The notes beneath the pieces are model-generated. The model did not search any database. It saw nothing but the letters and a program-made list of their open reading frames with translations, and had not been told where the DNA came from. 64,000 nt of DNA from an uncultured Ruminiclostridium sp. (lineage in GTDB: Bacteria > Bacillota > Clostridia > Oscillospirales > Ruminococcaceae), in assembly GCA_910579265.1 (NCBI GenBank), contig CAJTTE010000003.1, forward strand, positions 62,001 through 126,000. The letters are read 5' to 3'. Shown piece by piece: positions 9,428 to 18,382 of this stretch (positions within the stretch are counted from its first letter, which is position 1; each line of letters opens with the position of its first letter). The translations under genes and the position numbers were made by a program.

Positions 9428-9580
9428 GCACACCGTTTCAAAATGAGACTGCTTTTGCGTTATCGAATAAAGCAGGGGCGACTGTCATTTCTTTTTTGTC
9501 ACAGACGTAAAAATCTTGATTTTCCGGAATAATAAAATTTTTTCCGGAGCGGAAAACGCGGCGGTGTGTTTTGATTTTTA
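9428..9580 (+). promoter_or_regulatory. Structured 5' leader, riboswitch/attenuator-like
   Basis: CACACCG at the predicted transcript start (9429-9435) can pair with CGGTGTG (9562-9568), which is immediately followed by TTTTGATTTTT. Inside are smaller stems, for example CTGCTTT...AAAGCAG (about 9450-9474) and CCGGAAT...TTTTCCGG (about 9524-9547). A closing helix followed by a U tract is the layout of a terminator-controlled leader. No known riboswitch class was recognised. Confidence 0.45.
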
Positions 9581-9683
9581 GAAGGCTTAATCCCCTCTCG
9601 GTAATATTTAAGGGATTTACGGCATTGGATTTACATAAAAAAGGAAAAATAAATGGATTAAATTGTAGGAGAAAGACATTCAT

Positions 9684-10358
9684 ATGCTCTCAAGAGATCA
9701 AATCCTAAAAATAGATATTCTGACGCCTGATCATACAAAGATACTCTCTGCAAGCTATAAGCAGTTTTCGCTTCAGTCCACGGACGGAACCGAAAACAGC
9801 AGTGACACAATGCTTATAATTAAAGGTAAAGGGCTCCCGGAAATCGAGCACTATGCTTCGGTTTCCGTCGTAGCCTCAATGAGAAACGGAAAGCGGATAA
9901 AGTTCCCCTCATATGTCAGCGTATCAACGGATCTTCAGTTGAACATTGTAATTAAATCCGGACAGAGCAAGCCTCTTGAAGAACGCAGAAGATATTATAA
10001 AATCGACGTAAATATTCCATGTGTGATAAATTGTGTCGAACGGAACGGTAAACGTTCTGTTCTCGACAAACCTTACATAACACAAATAAGCGATCTCAAT
10101 ATCGGAGGCATATTCCTCTGCATATGCTCCGAGCCCTTGGAAAAGGATGATAAGCTCATGCTTACCATAGATCTCGGCGAAAACGTTATCGATCTTGACG
10201 CCACTATCCTTCGGGTACAAAAAAATGCCGCAGGCGATATTACGGGCTACGGATGCCAATTCGTGGATATTTCGGCCGCCGAAGAAGATATTATTTCACA
10301 GTTTGTATTCCAGCTCCAGCGGGATCGGCTGCTTAAAGAAAACCAAAGCGAAGAATAA
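9684..10358 (+). CDS. PilZ-domain protein (YcgR-like)
   Basis: 224 residues. N-terminal beta domain (1-95) fits the PilZN/YcgR-type flagellar-brake region; C-terminal PilZ domain from residue 100. The two c-di-GMP-contacting motifs are present in altered form: ERRRYYK at 100-106, where the last Arg of the RxxxR-type motif is Lys, and DLNIGG at 137-142, where Ser of DxSxxG is Asn. It may bind c-di-GMP weakly or not at all. YcgR-type proteins slow flagellar rotation when bound to c-di-GMP. AGGAGAAAG precedes the ATG. The next gene encodes a GGDEF protein. Confidence 0.85.
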   Translation: MLSRDQILKIDILTPDHTKILSASYKQFSLQSTDGTENSSDTMLIIKGKGLPEIEHYASVSVVASMRNGKRIKFPSYVSVSTDLQLNIVIKSGQSKPLEERRRYYKIDVNIPCVINCVERNGKRSVLDKPYITQISDLNIGGIFLCICSEPLEKDDKLMLTIDLGENVIDLDATILRVQKNAAGDITGYGCQFVDISAAEEDIISQFVFQLQRDRLLKENQSEE

Positions 10359-10445
10359 GGTTTATGACACCGGGAATCATTTTGCCGGAACAAAACCGGT
10401 TCTAAGAATATTTTATCCTTACAAAAGGAAAGTGAAGGTAAAAAA

Positions 10446-12428
10446 ATGAAGCTCAAAACGATTTTCAAAATTCTGATCATCTCGTCTATCCTGCTGCCCG
10501 CCATAATTGTGGGTTCGATAGGAATGCTGACCTACAACAATGCTTACGGAGAAATGGTTGCGGACGAAGCCGCCTCCGCAGCATTCAGCGAGGCGAAATC
10601 TCATATTATGATCTTCGACCGCTATTCTGCAAAGCTTTCGGTAATGGCGCAGACAGATATGATAAAACGTACTGCCGGCGGCGATTACAATGCCATCAAG
10701 GATCAGGTCGACGGATTTATAAAGTCACAGATAGATGAAGACCCGTTTCTTCTGGATATAACCGTCATGGACGGGAACGGGCTTGTTGTCGCTTCAAACA
10801 ATGAATTGGTCATAAAGGAAACCTACAAGGATTTCGGGCAATTGGAGCAGACTTCCGACAGCAGCGTATACATAAGCAGTATTTCTATCGGAAACGATAG
10901 ATATTTTGAAGACATTATCTATATCATCAAGCCCATGACTGCGTCAAACAATTCAAAGGGCTATATAGCCGCCGTCCTCTCCGCCACGAATATCAATTCC
11001 ACATTAAACGGCTCAAAGTTTTTTGGCGGAAAGGGCAGTATAGTCTTGGTTGACGGCAACCGTAACGCCATTAATTATAACGGACAGATAATGCGCGAAA
11101 ACGAATGGACCATGCCTTCAGGCATCTCCGTTGACTCGATGACCTCTATGTCGGGCGTTAAATATACGGCTTTCAGCAGCGACGGATATTACGGTTCCTA
11201 CGGAAGAATAAGAGACACCTCCTGGATGTGGTACGGCGTCTATCCCGCCTCTGACGCATCATTCAACGTTATGCCGGTTACGATCGTAGGTTTGATAATA
11301 TTTGCGGTATTTATCGTATTGGATTCGGTTCTGGCTTTTGCGATATATCGCCGTGCGATCTCTCCTATCGCAAAGCTGCTTACAGTAATGGACGAGATAA
11401 ACCCCGAAGACCGTACAAAGCGGCTTCCCAAATTCAAGGCATATGAATTTCAGATTATCGCCGAATATTTTAACGATCTTCTTGATAATTTCTATATTTC
11501 CGAAGAAGTCCATAAAACCATTGCATCCATGTCGGAAAGCATGCTGTTCGAATGGGACGCCGAAAAGAAGAACCTTTACGTCTCGGATAATTTCCGCGAC
11601 AGATTTGATCTGAATTACGAAAACGCAAGCATAAGCAGCGGTAACTTCATAGATTCCCTGATGAGCGAAGTTGACGCACGTCATTTCAATAAGGATATAG
11701 ATTCGCTCATGAGCGGAAACCGCGAATATGTGGAAAACGAATTCCAAGTCAAGACCAAAAGCAACAGCGAAATCTGGGTAAATATAAAGACCAGCGCGGT
11801 TTTAAACCGTGTCGGCGAGATCACCAAGCTTATAGGCGTCGTGACGGATATAAACAACAAGAAAAAATCAAGTCTTCAGCTTTCCCAAAAAGCAAGCTAC
11901 GATTTCTTATCACAGCTGTATAACAGAAGCACATTCCTTAAAGAGCTGCAGAAGCTCCTTGATCTTAAGCGGGTTAACGAAAGCTATGCGGTTCTGTTCA
12001 TAGATGTTGACGATTTTAAATTTATCAACGACCGATACGGACATAATGTAGGAGACGAGGTCATAAAATATGTTTCCGATACCGTCAAGAACTGCGTTGG
12101 CGAAGACGGTATAGCCGGACGCTTCGGCGGAGATGAATTTGTTCTGTGCGTAACAGGCGCGGAAAAAGTAGCCGCCTGCGACGAATTTGCCATGAATATC
12201 ATCGACAATCTGTATTCCGGCTACAACTGTGAATCCGCCGGTGTAATACTGAACATTAACGCAAGCATAGGCATAGCCTTTGCCCCTGAACACGGAAACG
12301 AGGCTGAAAAGCTCGTGGGTGCAGCCGATGAAGCGATGTATTTCGTAAAGAAAAACGGTAAGTCAAATTACCACATTTTTGACCCCGAAGCGGCTCCGGA
12401 TCTCGACTTAGGCAATACACTGACCTGA
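10446..12428 (+). CDS. Membrane diguanylate cyclase (Cache-HAMP-PAS-GGDEF)
   Basis: 660 residues. Membrane helix 7-29; extracellular Cache-like sensor about 35-275; second helix about 278-300; HAMP about 300-350; a PAS-like domain about 355-475 (ending GVVTDINNKKKSSLQLSQKA); GGDEF domain from about 490 with the intact signature GGDEF at 561-565. The residues upstream (VGEDGIAGRF) lack the RxxD inhibitory site, so product feedback through that site is not expected. It would make c-di-GMP from GTP at the membrane in response to an external signal. Ribosome site GGAAAGTGAAGG. Likely in one unit with the PilZ gene 87 bp upstream. Confidence 0.9.
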   Translation: MKLKTIFKILIISSILLPAIIVGSIGMLTYNNAYGEMVADEAASAAFSEAKSHIMIFDRYSAKLSVMAQTDMIKRTAGGDYNAIKDQVDGFIKSQIDEDPFLLDITVMDGNGLVVASNNELVIKETYKDFGQLEQTSDSSVYISSISIGNDRYFEDIIYIIKPMTASNNSKGYIAAVLSATNINSTLNGSKFFGGKGSIVLVDGNRNAINYNGQIMRENEWTMPSGISVDSMTSMSGVKYTAFSSDGYYGSYGRIRDTSWMWYGVYPASDASFNVMPVTIVGLIIFAVFIVLDSVLAFAIYRRAISPIAKLLTVMDEINPEDRTKRLPKFKAYEFQIIAEYFNDLLDNFYISEEVHKTIASMSESMLFEWDAEKKNLYVSDNFRDRFDLNYENASISSGNFIDSLMSEVDARHFNKDIDSLMSGNREYVENEFQVKTKSNSEIWVNIKTSAVLNRVGEITKLIGVVTDINNKKKSSLQLSQKASYDFLSQLYNRSTFLKELQKLLDLKRVNESYAVLFIDVDDFKFINDRYGHNVGDEVIKYVSDTVKNCVGEDGIAGRFGGDEFVLCVTGAEKVAACDEFAMNIIDNLYSGYNCESAGVILNINASIGIAFAPEHGNEAEKLVGAADEAMYFVKKNGKSNYHIFDPEAAPDLDLGNTLT

Positions 12429-12435
12429 TAAAAAC

Positions 12436-12471
12436 AATTTCCCGAAAACCTTATTTCGGGAAATTATTTTT
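12436..12471 (+). terminator. Rho-independent terminator after the diguanylate cyclase
   Basis: AATTTCCCGAAA / TTTCGGGAAATT stem with a 6-nt loop followed by ATTTTT, 8 bp after the stop codon. Confidence 0.85.
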
Positions 12472-12574
12472 AAAGCTATTCACAGACATGATTCACACAT
12501 ATATTACCGCAAAATGCGGCTTCAAAGAAAAATAAGGAGAGCGTTCAAAGTCTCTGACTCAACGCATCAATAAA

Positions 12575-13435
12575 ATGGCAAAAATAATAGCTGTGACAAA
12601 TCAAAAAGGCGGCGTGGGAAAAACAACAACGTGTAGTTCCCTTTGCGGATGCCTTTCCGCGATGAATAACCGTGTTTTGGCCATAGACCTTGACCCGCAG
12701 GGCAACCTTTCCTTCAGTTTAGGTGCCGAAACGGAAAACTGCTACACGATCTATAATGTCTTTCACGGTAATACCACTCTTTATGATACCGTGCAGCATG
12801 CGGCATGCTGCGATATAGTTCCCGCAAATATAATGCTTTCGGGCTGTGAGCTCGAGCTTACAAACGTGGGAAGAGAATACATTCTCAGAGAGCAGCTAAA
12901 TTCGGTTGCCGAAAACTATGATTTTATTATAATCGACACTCCTCCCGCGCTTTCAATTCTCACTATAAACGCTTATACCGCCGCTCACGAATTGATTATA
13001 CCAATGGTTCCCGAAATTCTTTCACTTCAGGGAATCTCTCAGCTTAAAGAAACTATATTTGCCGTAAAAAAATACTACAATAAAGCATTGGAAATACGAG
13101 GCATACTGCTTAATAAATATAACCCGCGCCTTATCCTGACAAAGGAGGTCGAGGATCTGGCCAACCTTATTGCCGAGCAGCTTGATACCGATGTTTTTGA
13201 ACAGAAAATAAGCAGCAGCGTTATAATAGCCGAAGCACCTGCTCATGCCAAAACCGTCATAGAATATGCTCCCCGCTCAAAAGCCGCTAAGGAATATATA
13301 GATCTGATATATGAAATTTTACGTATGGAAAAACCCGTACGTACGGAAAAAAAGCTCGGAAGGGGAAGACCCAGAAAGCATCCTCTTCCCGAAGTTCTTG
13401 AGCTTCCCGATATGTCTCCTGAATCTTCCGAATAA
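12575..13435 (+). CDS. ParA/Soj-family ATPase
   Basis: 286 residues. Deviant Walker A with signature Lys (NQKGGVGKTT at 8-17), Walker A' (AIDLDPQGN) and Walker B (FIIIDTPP) place it in the ParA/MinD superfamily. ParA-like ATPases next to chemotaxis genes position receptor arrays or flagella (ParC, FlhG-like roles are known), so a role in polar or array placement is plausible here; a chromosomal Soj role is the alternative. There is no adjacent parB. A basic tail (KKLGRGRPRKHP) could contact DNA. The nearest good ribosome-site sequence (AAGGAG) is about 35 nt before the ATG, unusually far. Confidence 0.88.
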   Translation: MAKIIAVTNQKGGVGKTTTCSSLCGCLSAMNNRVLAIDLDPQGNLSFSLGAETENCYTIYNVFHGNTTLYDTVQHAACCDIVPANIMLSGCELELTNVGREYILREQLNSVAENYDFIIIDTPPALSILTINAYTAAHELIIPMVPEILSLQGISQLKETIFAVKKYYNKALEIRGILLNKYNPRLILTKEVEDLANLIAEQLDTDVFEQKISSSVIIAEAPAHAKTVIEYAPRSKAAKEYIDLIYEILRMEKPVRTEKKLGRGRPRKHPLPEVLELPDMSPESSE

Positions 13436-13537
13436 TTCGTTTCATGAAACAAATTAAATTTTTGTCATTATTATACAAATTCAAAAAACAATCCGGACCG
13501 CGAATCCGGTCCGATAGAAAAAATACAGGAAACCGCA

Positions 13538-14044
13538 ATGTCAAGAACCGCAAAAACAAAACACGTAATGAGTCTGGTGGGCAAAGAATCACACGAACAG
13601 TCACACGGCAACACCAATCGTACATTTATCAGCCCTAAAAAAACCGATGTGACCGCAGCTGTTTCAAATCCCGCGCTGTCGGTGATAAAAACCGATACGG
13701 AAAAAGAAGCGAAAGCTTCGGATGACTCAAAGGAAAAAAGCGTTCATATCAACGAAGAAAAGGAAAATAAAGCCCACTCTTTTAAACACCCCGCCATAAC
13801 CGCGATCGTTCCCGAGCTTATAAATCAGGAGCTGGAAACCGTAGTAAAAAGATTCAATATTTCTCCAACAGACAACAATTTGTGGCAGCTTACAAGAGCT
13901 GCATTGGAGGCTGTCAAACCCGAATTTTCTTTGAACGAAGCCGAGTATGAGGAAAAATGTGCGCGCTTAAGACAGCGCGTTATAATGGAAATGACAAAGG
14001 CGGCCATTAAGCTCCCCAAACAAAAATCCGATAAATTAACGTAA
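13538..14044 (+). CDS. ComFB-like protein
   Basis: 168 residues. The first 85 are low-complexity, Lys/Glu/Ser-rich and probably disordered. The rest (AITAIVPELINQELETVVKR ... DNNLWQLTRAALEAVKPEF) resembles the ComFB family, small all-helical proteins of late competence operons that recent work links to c-di-GMP. The cysteines many ComFB proteins use for zinc are absent here. It sits between parA and cheA on the same strand, and ComFB-like genes are often seen near chemotaxis genes in Clostridia. Assignment is by pattern and context only. Confidence 0.55.
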   Translation: MSRTAKTKHVMSLVGKESHEQSHGNTNRTFISPKKTDVTAAVSNPALSVIKTDTEKEAKASDDSKEKSVHINEEKENKAHSFKHPAITAIVPELINQELETVVKRFNISPTDNNLWQLTRAALEAVKPEFSLNEAEYEEKCARLRQRVIMEMTKAAIKLPKQKSDKLT

Positions 14045-14170
14045 AAACTGCGGGTTTCGGTTTTTCGGCAATTACCAAAATAAAATATAAGGCATTGGCA
14101 TTTGTTGAAAATAGACAAAAAAACACAAAAAAATTCTTCATTTTTGATTTTTTTAACCTTCGATTTTGGG

Positions 14171-14199
14171 TTGTAGCGATAAAATTTTTATGATATAAT
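14171..14199 (+). promoter_or_regulatory. Sigma-A-type promoter for the che operon
   Basis: TTGTAG (14171-14176), 17 bp, TATAAT (14194-14199). It gives a leader of about 260 nt before cheA. Confidence 0.6.
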
Positions 14200-14205
14200 A
14201 GACAA

Positions 14206-14465
14206 TATACTATGATATCCTGCGGCGTCGGATCTAAGATCTGTGTAAGACTTACGGTCACCGGACGTCAAAGTAGCAGCATCAATCCCCGGTTCGTCGT
14301 TGCGGTATCGTCGTAAATCAGCTCTGTGTCATTTCCCGACCGTTTACATCATAAACCGGGAAATATAGCCGATCCGCCGCGACCGGACTAACAGAGATCA
14401 CGGAACACAAATTGGGGCGGAACCCCCGACAATGTAACATACATAAAAGACAGGTAGGTGTTTTT
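14206..14465 (+). promoter_or_regulatory. Long structured leader of cheA
   Basis: Several stems are visible: a 12-13-bp imperfect stem ATTTCCCGaCCGTTTA / TAAACCGGGAAAT (about 14331-14364), GATCTAAGATC (about 14231) and GGGGCGGAACCCCC (about 14414-14428). The last lies about 25 nt before the AGGTAGGTG ribosome site. No known riboswitch class was recognised. Confidence 0.35.
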
Positions 14466-16880
14466 ATGGCAAAATTTGAAGCAGGAATGGAAGCAATGGC
14501 GGACATGTATGTGTTCGAAACGACTTCCCTTCTGGATGAGCTGGATCAAATTCTTATGAAAACCGAAAACGAAAGTGGATTTGGCGAGGAAGAAATAAAC
14601 GAAATCTTCCGTACCATGCACACGATCAAGGGTTCTTCAGCAATGATGGGGCTTGAAAATATGTCCAAGCTTGCCCATGCAATTGAGGACATGTTTTACA
14701 TAATTCGTGAGAACAACCCTGTTATTTCGTCCCCAGAAGCGCTCTACGACTTGATATTCGCCGCATCCGACCTAATGAAGGCTGAAATAGAGCTTATAAG
14801 CGGCGATGACTATGAACCCACGGATTTCTCCGAGGTTATGCAGAAAATCGAAGAATTTGTTGCAGTTCTTAAGGGAGAGACCGCTGCACCTTCCGCTCCG
14901 GCGGAAACCCAGCCGCAGGCCCAGACCCAGGAAGCTTCTTCGGACAGCAATAATTCCGGACTTACAAAGGTTCAGGTGTTCTTTGAAGAAGACTGCAAAA
15001 TGGAGAACCTCCGCGCATCCTTGGTCATTAACAGAATTACGGAGGCTTGTTCCGAACTGAATTATTTCCCCTCCGATATAGAAACCAACAGCGCAACGGC
15101 TAAAACCATAGTTGATAAAGGTTTTGAGATCAACTTCTGCCCGGGTAAGGGAAAGACTATCGATGACATTCTCGGTATCATATCTTCTACTTCAAATGTA
15201 AACAGATATGATCTTATACACAGAGGCTCGGCCGAAGCAGCCAGTTCCGCAGCTGACAGCAATATGGCTACGGTCAAGGTTCATTTTGACGATGACTGCA
15301 AAATGGAAAATCTGCGCGCGTCTTTGGTAGTTACGAACATAAAGGACGTATGCTATGATATCACGTATGAACCCGCAGATATAGAAGAAAATTCCGAGTC
15401 AGCGAAGGTGATCGTCGAGGACGGCTTTATAGTTCATTTTGATGCGGATAAAACCGCTGCGGTCATTCAGGCGATCGAAAATACTCCCTGCGTCAAATTC
15501 TACGAATTTGTGGAAAACGCAGCGCCGGCATCTCAGACTGCTCCCGCACCTACGGGAGAAACGGCGGTTAAATCTGAAGCGGCGGCTCCGTCCGCTCCTG
15601 CGGCAAAGCCTGCTGCGGCTCCCAAGACTCCCGCTTCAAAGGCACCAGCAAAACCCACTGCGGAACAGCCTGCAAACACTGCTGCCGCCAAAGCCGGAGG
15701 CGGAAAACAATCGCTTATTTCCGTAAATCTTAACAAGCTTGACACACTTCTTGATCTGGTTGGCGAGATCGTTATAACAGAGGCAATGGTAACTTCAAAC
15801 CCTGACCTTAACGGTCTTAAGCTGGATAACTTCCAGAAATCCGCAAGACAGCTGAGAAAGCTTAACGAGGAGCTTCAGGATGCGGTTATGTCTATCCGAA
15901 TGGTTCCCCTTTCCGGCGCCTTTAATAAAATGACGCGTATCGTAAGGGATATGAAGGTAAAGCTCAATAAGGACGTTGATCTTGTATTTGAAGGCGAGGA
16001 AACAGAGGTCGACAAATCCATAATCGACCAGCTTAACGATCCTCTTATGCACATGGTGCGCAACTCTATGGATCACGGAATCGAAGAAAACGTTGAAGAC
16101 CGCATTGCGGCAGGCAAGTCTCCAAAGGGAAAAATAACGCTTTCCGCATCAAACGCATCCGGTGAAGTAATAATCGTCGTTGCCGATGACGGACAAGGAA
16201 TAAATCCCGAAAAGGTGCTTGCAAAGGCCGAAAGAAACGGAATGCTCACCAGACCCGCAAATGAATATTCCGAAAAGGAAATTCTCAACATGATAATGCT
16301 TCCCGGCTTCTCTACCAACGAAGAGGTCACGGAATATTCGGGAAGAGGCGTAGGAATGGATGTTGTCCGCAAGAACATCGAAAAAATAGGCGGAAGCGTA
16401 TCCGTAGAATCAAAATTCGGTGAAGGAACCAGCTTTATTATCAAGATCCCTCTGACACTTTCAATCGTGGAGGGCATGGAAATATCGGTAGGCGATTCCA
16501 TATTCTCTATTCCGATAAACTCTATCAGAGAATCCTTTAAGGTAAAACCCGACCAAATCGTAAAGGACACCAACGGAAGGGAAATGATCATGATAAGAGG
16601 AGAGTGCTTCCCGCTTATCAGACTTTATGAGCTTTATGATCTGGATCCCAAAACAAACGATATATTTGAGGGCATAGTTCTTACCGTTGAATCTGACGGA
16701 AAATGCGCTTGTCTGCTTGCCGACAAGCTTATAGGCGAGCATCAGGTAGTCGTAAAGCCATTCTCTCCGCTGCTCAGCAATTATAATATCAAGCAGCAGG
16801 GCATGTCCGGCTGTTCAATATTGGGAGACGGTTCTATAACGATCATCCTTGACGTAAACAATATTATTACCGATTTCTGA
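14466..16880 (+). CDS. cheA: CheA chemotaxis histidine kinase
   Basis: 804 residues. Hpt domain with phosphoryl-accepting His52 in MHTIKGSSAMMG; two consecutive P2-like domains starting near 166 and 267 that share DCKMENLRASLV; a long Ala/Pro linker (about 365-412); dimerisation domain (VNLNKLDTLLDLVGEIVI, about 417); HATPase with N box MHMVRNSMDHGIE, VADDGQGIN and GRGVGMDVV; CheW-like P5 from about 660. It autophosphorylates under receptor control and passes phosphate to CheY and CheB. P2 normally docks CheY/CheB, so two copies are notable. The ATG at 14466 follows AGGTAGGTG. First gene of cheA-cheW-cheR-cheB. No cheY, cheC, cheD or cheX is in the window. Confidence 0.97.
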   Translation: MAKFEAGMEAMADMYVFETTSLLDELDQILMKTENESGFGEEEINEIFRTMHTIKGSSAMMGLENMSKLAHAIEDMFYIIRENNPVISSPEALYDLIFAASDLMKAEIELISGDDYEPTDFSEVMQKIEEFVAVLKGETAAPSAPAETQPQAQTQEASSDSNNSGLTKVQVFFEEDCKMENLRASLVINRITEACSELNYFPSDIETNSATAKTIVDKGFEINFCPGKGKTIDDILGIISSTSNVNRYDLIHRGSAEAASSAADSNMATVKVHFDDDCKMENLRASLVVTNIKDVCYDITYEPADIEENSESAKVIVEDGFIVHFDADKTAAVIQAIENTPCVKFYEFVENAAPASQTAPAPTGETAVKSEAAAPSAPAAKPAAAPKTPASKAPAKPTAEQPANTAAAKAGGGKQSLISVNLNKLDTLLDLVGEIVITEAMVTSNPDLNGLKLDNFQKSARQLRKLNEELQDAVMSIRMVPLSGAFNKMTRIVRDMKVKLNKDVDLVFEGEETEVDKSIIDQLNDPLMHMVRNSMDHGIEENVEDRIAAGKSPKGKITLSASNASGEVIIVVADDGQGINPEKVLAKAERNGMLTRPANEYSEKEILNMIMLPGFSTNEEVTEYSGRGVGMDVVRKNIEKIGGSVSVESKFGEGTSFIIKIPLTLSIVEGMEISVGDSIFSIPINSIRESFKVKPDQIVKDTNGREMIMIRGECFPLIRLYELYDLDPKTNDIFEGIVLTVESDGKCACLLADKLIGEHQVVVKPFSPLLSNYNIKQQGMSGCSILGDGSITIILDVNNIITDF

Positions 16881-17003
16881 AAATAATCGGATATTACGGT
16901 CAAACGCTTCCGGGCTTCCGGTTTGGTTTGAACAAACGGTCTAAAATCAAATGGAGTTTTCTCCTGTTTAATCTTGTACAATATTACAGAAAGGATGATA
17001 TAA

Positions 17004-17501
17004 ATGGCAGAAAACGATGTAATAAGTGCTACGGGCACCGTAAACGCTGTTGATCACGCCGATGTTACCGAGATGCTCTCCTTTGAAATAAGCGATGCGA
17101 TATATGCAATCGAAATAAAGTACATCAAGGAAATAATCGGAGTTGATCAGATTACAATCGTTCCCAAAATCCCCGATTATATAAAAGGCGTAATAAATTT
17201 AAGAGGTAAGGTAGTTCCCGTAATAAGCGTAAGAAGGCGCTTCGATATGGATGAAATTCCTTACGACAGCCGAACCTGTATCATAGTCCTTGAATTCGAG
17301 GATGGAGAGCAGGTAGGAATCATCGTTGACAGAGTTCAGGAGGTAGTTGACGTTAAACCCGGTGATATAAGTAAAACCCCGGATTCCAAAAATATAAACG
17401 CCAACCGATACATTAAATCTATAATCCATCTCGACAACGACATTAGATTGCTTATCGACTGCAATAAGCTTATCAATGATGATAGAGGTATGATCATATG
17501 A
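17004..17501 (+). CDS. cheW: CheW chemotaxis adaptor
   Basis: 165 residues, single CheW domain: FEISDAIYAIEIKYIKEIIG, then VPKIPDYIKGVINLRGKVVPV (the conserved NLRG region), and a final GIIVDRVQEVVDVKPGDI segment. It couples chemoreceptors to CheA. Ribosome site AGAAAGGATGA. Its stop overlaps the start of cheR, indicating translational coupling. Confidence 0.97.
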   Translation: MAENDVISATGTVNAVDHADVTEMLSFEISDAIYAIEIKYIKEIIGVDQITIVPKIPDYIKGVINLRGKVVPVISVRRRFDMDEIPYDSRTCIIVLEFEDGEQVGIIVDRVQEVVDVKPGDISKTPDSKNINANRYIKSIIHLDNDIRLLIDCNKLINDDRGMII

Positions 17502-18322
17502 TGAAGTTGAGTCAAAACGATTTTGAACGTCTCGTAGCTTTCATGAAAAAAAACTACGGAATAAATCTTGAGAAGAAAAGCGTGCTTATTGAAGGAAGAC
17601 TCGGCAATATGATCTCTCAGAGAGGCTTTAAAAGCTTTACCGAATTTCTGGATTTTGCATTTGCGGATAAAACCGGAAAAGAAACGGTCCAGCTTGTTAA
17701 CAAGCTTACTACAAATCACACTTTTTTCCTTCGTGAACCGGAGCATTTTACCTTTCTGAAAAAAACCTTTCTCCCTTATATAGAGCAAAAGAACATTGAT
17801 CACTCTCTCAACATCTGGTGTGCGGCATCCTCTACGGGACAGGAGCCTTATACGATCCTTATGACACTTCTGGATTATTTCGGACCGAAGATATCCGCAT
17901 GGAGAATAAATTATATTGCCACCGACCTTGATACAGAGGTTCTTGATTTCGCCAAACAGGGAGTGTATGCAACACCTCTTCTGAAGGACGTACCCAAAGA
18001 ATGGCTGACAAAATATTTTACAAAGATCGATGAAACCAAATTCAAAGTAAACGATAAGCTGAGAGCCATGATACAATTCAAGCAGTTCAATCTTATGGAT
18101 AAAATAGTGGCTCAGCGGCCTTACGATCTGATTAGCTGCCGTAACGTTATGATATACTTTGAGCAGAAAACAAAAAGCGAGCTTGTGGAACGCTTCTATG
18201 ACGTTACAAAAGAGGGCGGTTATCTGTTTACCGGTCATGCTGAAAGCGTAGGAAGAGATACAAGATATACATATATCCAGCCCGCAATTTACAGAAAGCT
18301 CTCAGACAAGGATAAAAAATAA
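17498..18322 (+). CDS. cheR: CheR chemoreceptor glutamate methyltransferase
   Basis: 274 residues. N-terminal helical domain (1-75) followed by a SAM-dependent methyltransferase domain: NHTFFLREPEHF (the T.FFR-like motif), IWCAASSTGQEPYTI (motif I), YIATDLDTEVLDFA, and DLISCRNVMIYF (motif IV). It methylates receptor glutamates. The ATG at 17498 overlaps the cheW stop in ATGATGA. An alternative in-frame ATG is the next codon. Confidence 0.96.
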   Translation: MMKLSQNDFERLVAFMKKNYGINLEKKSVLIEGRLGNMISQRGFKSFTEFLDFAFADKTGKETVQLVNKLTTNHTFFLREPEHFTFLKKTFLPYIEQKNIDHSLNIWCAASSTGQEPYTILMTLLDYFGPKISAWRINYIATDLDTEVLDFAKQGVYATPLLKDVPKEWLTKYFTKIDETKFKVNDKLRAMIQFKQFNLMDKIVAQRPYDLISCRNVMIYFEQKTKSELVERFYDVTKEGGYLFTGHAESVGRDTRYTYIQPAIYRKLSDKDKK

Positions 18323-18382
18323 CTATCCTTAATAACCGGAACAACAAGCCCTTAAAACAGGAAGGAGCATTCCAATCCCATT

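Noticed and set aside
17336..18238. 300-codon open frame antisense to cheW and cheR
   Set aside because: It overlaps two certain genes and has atypical composition with no start signal.
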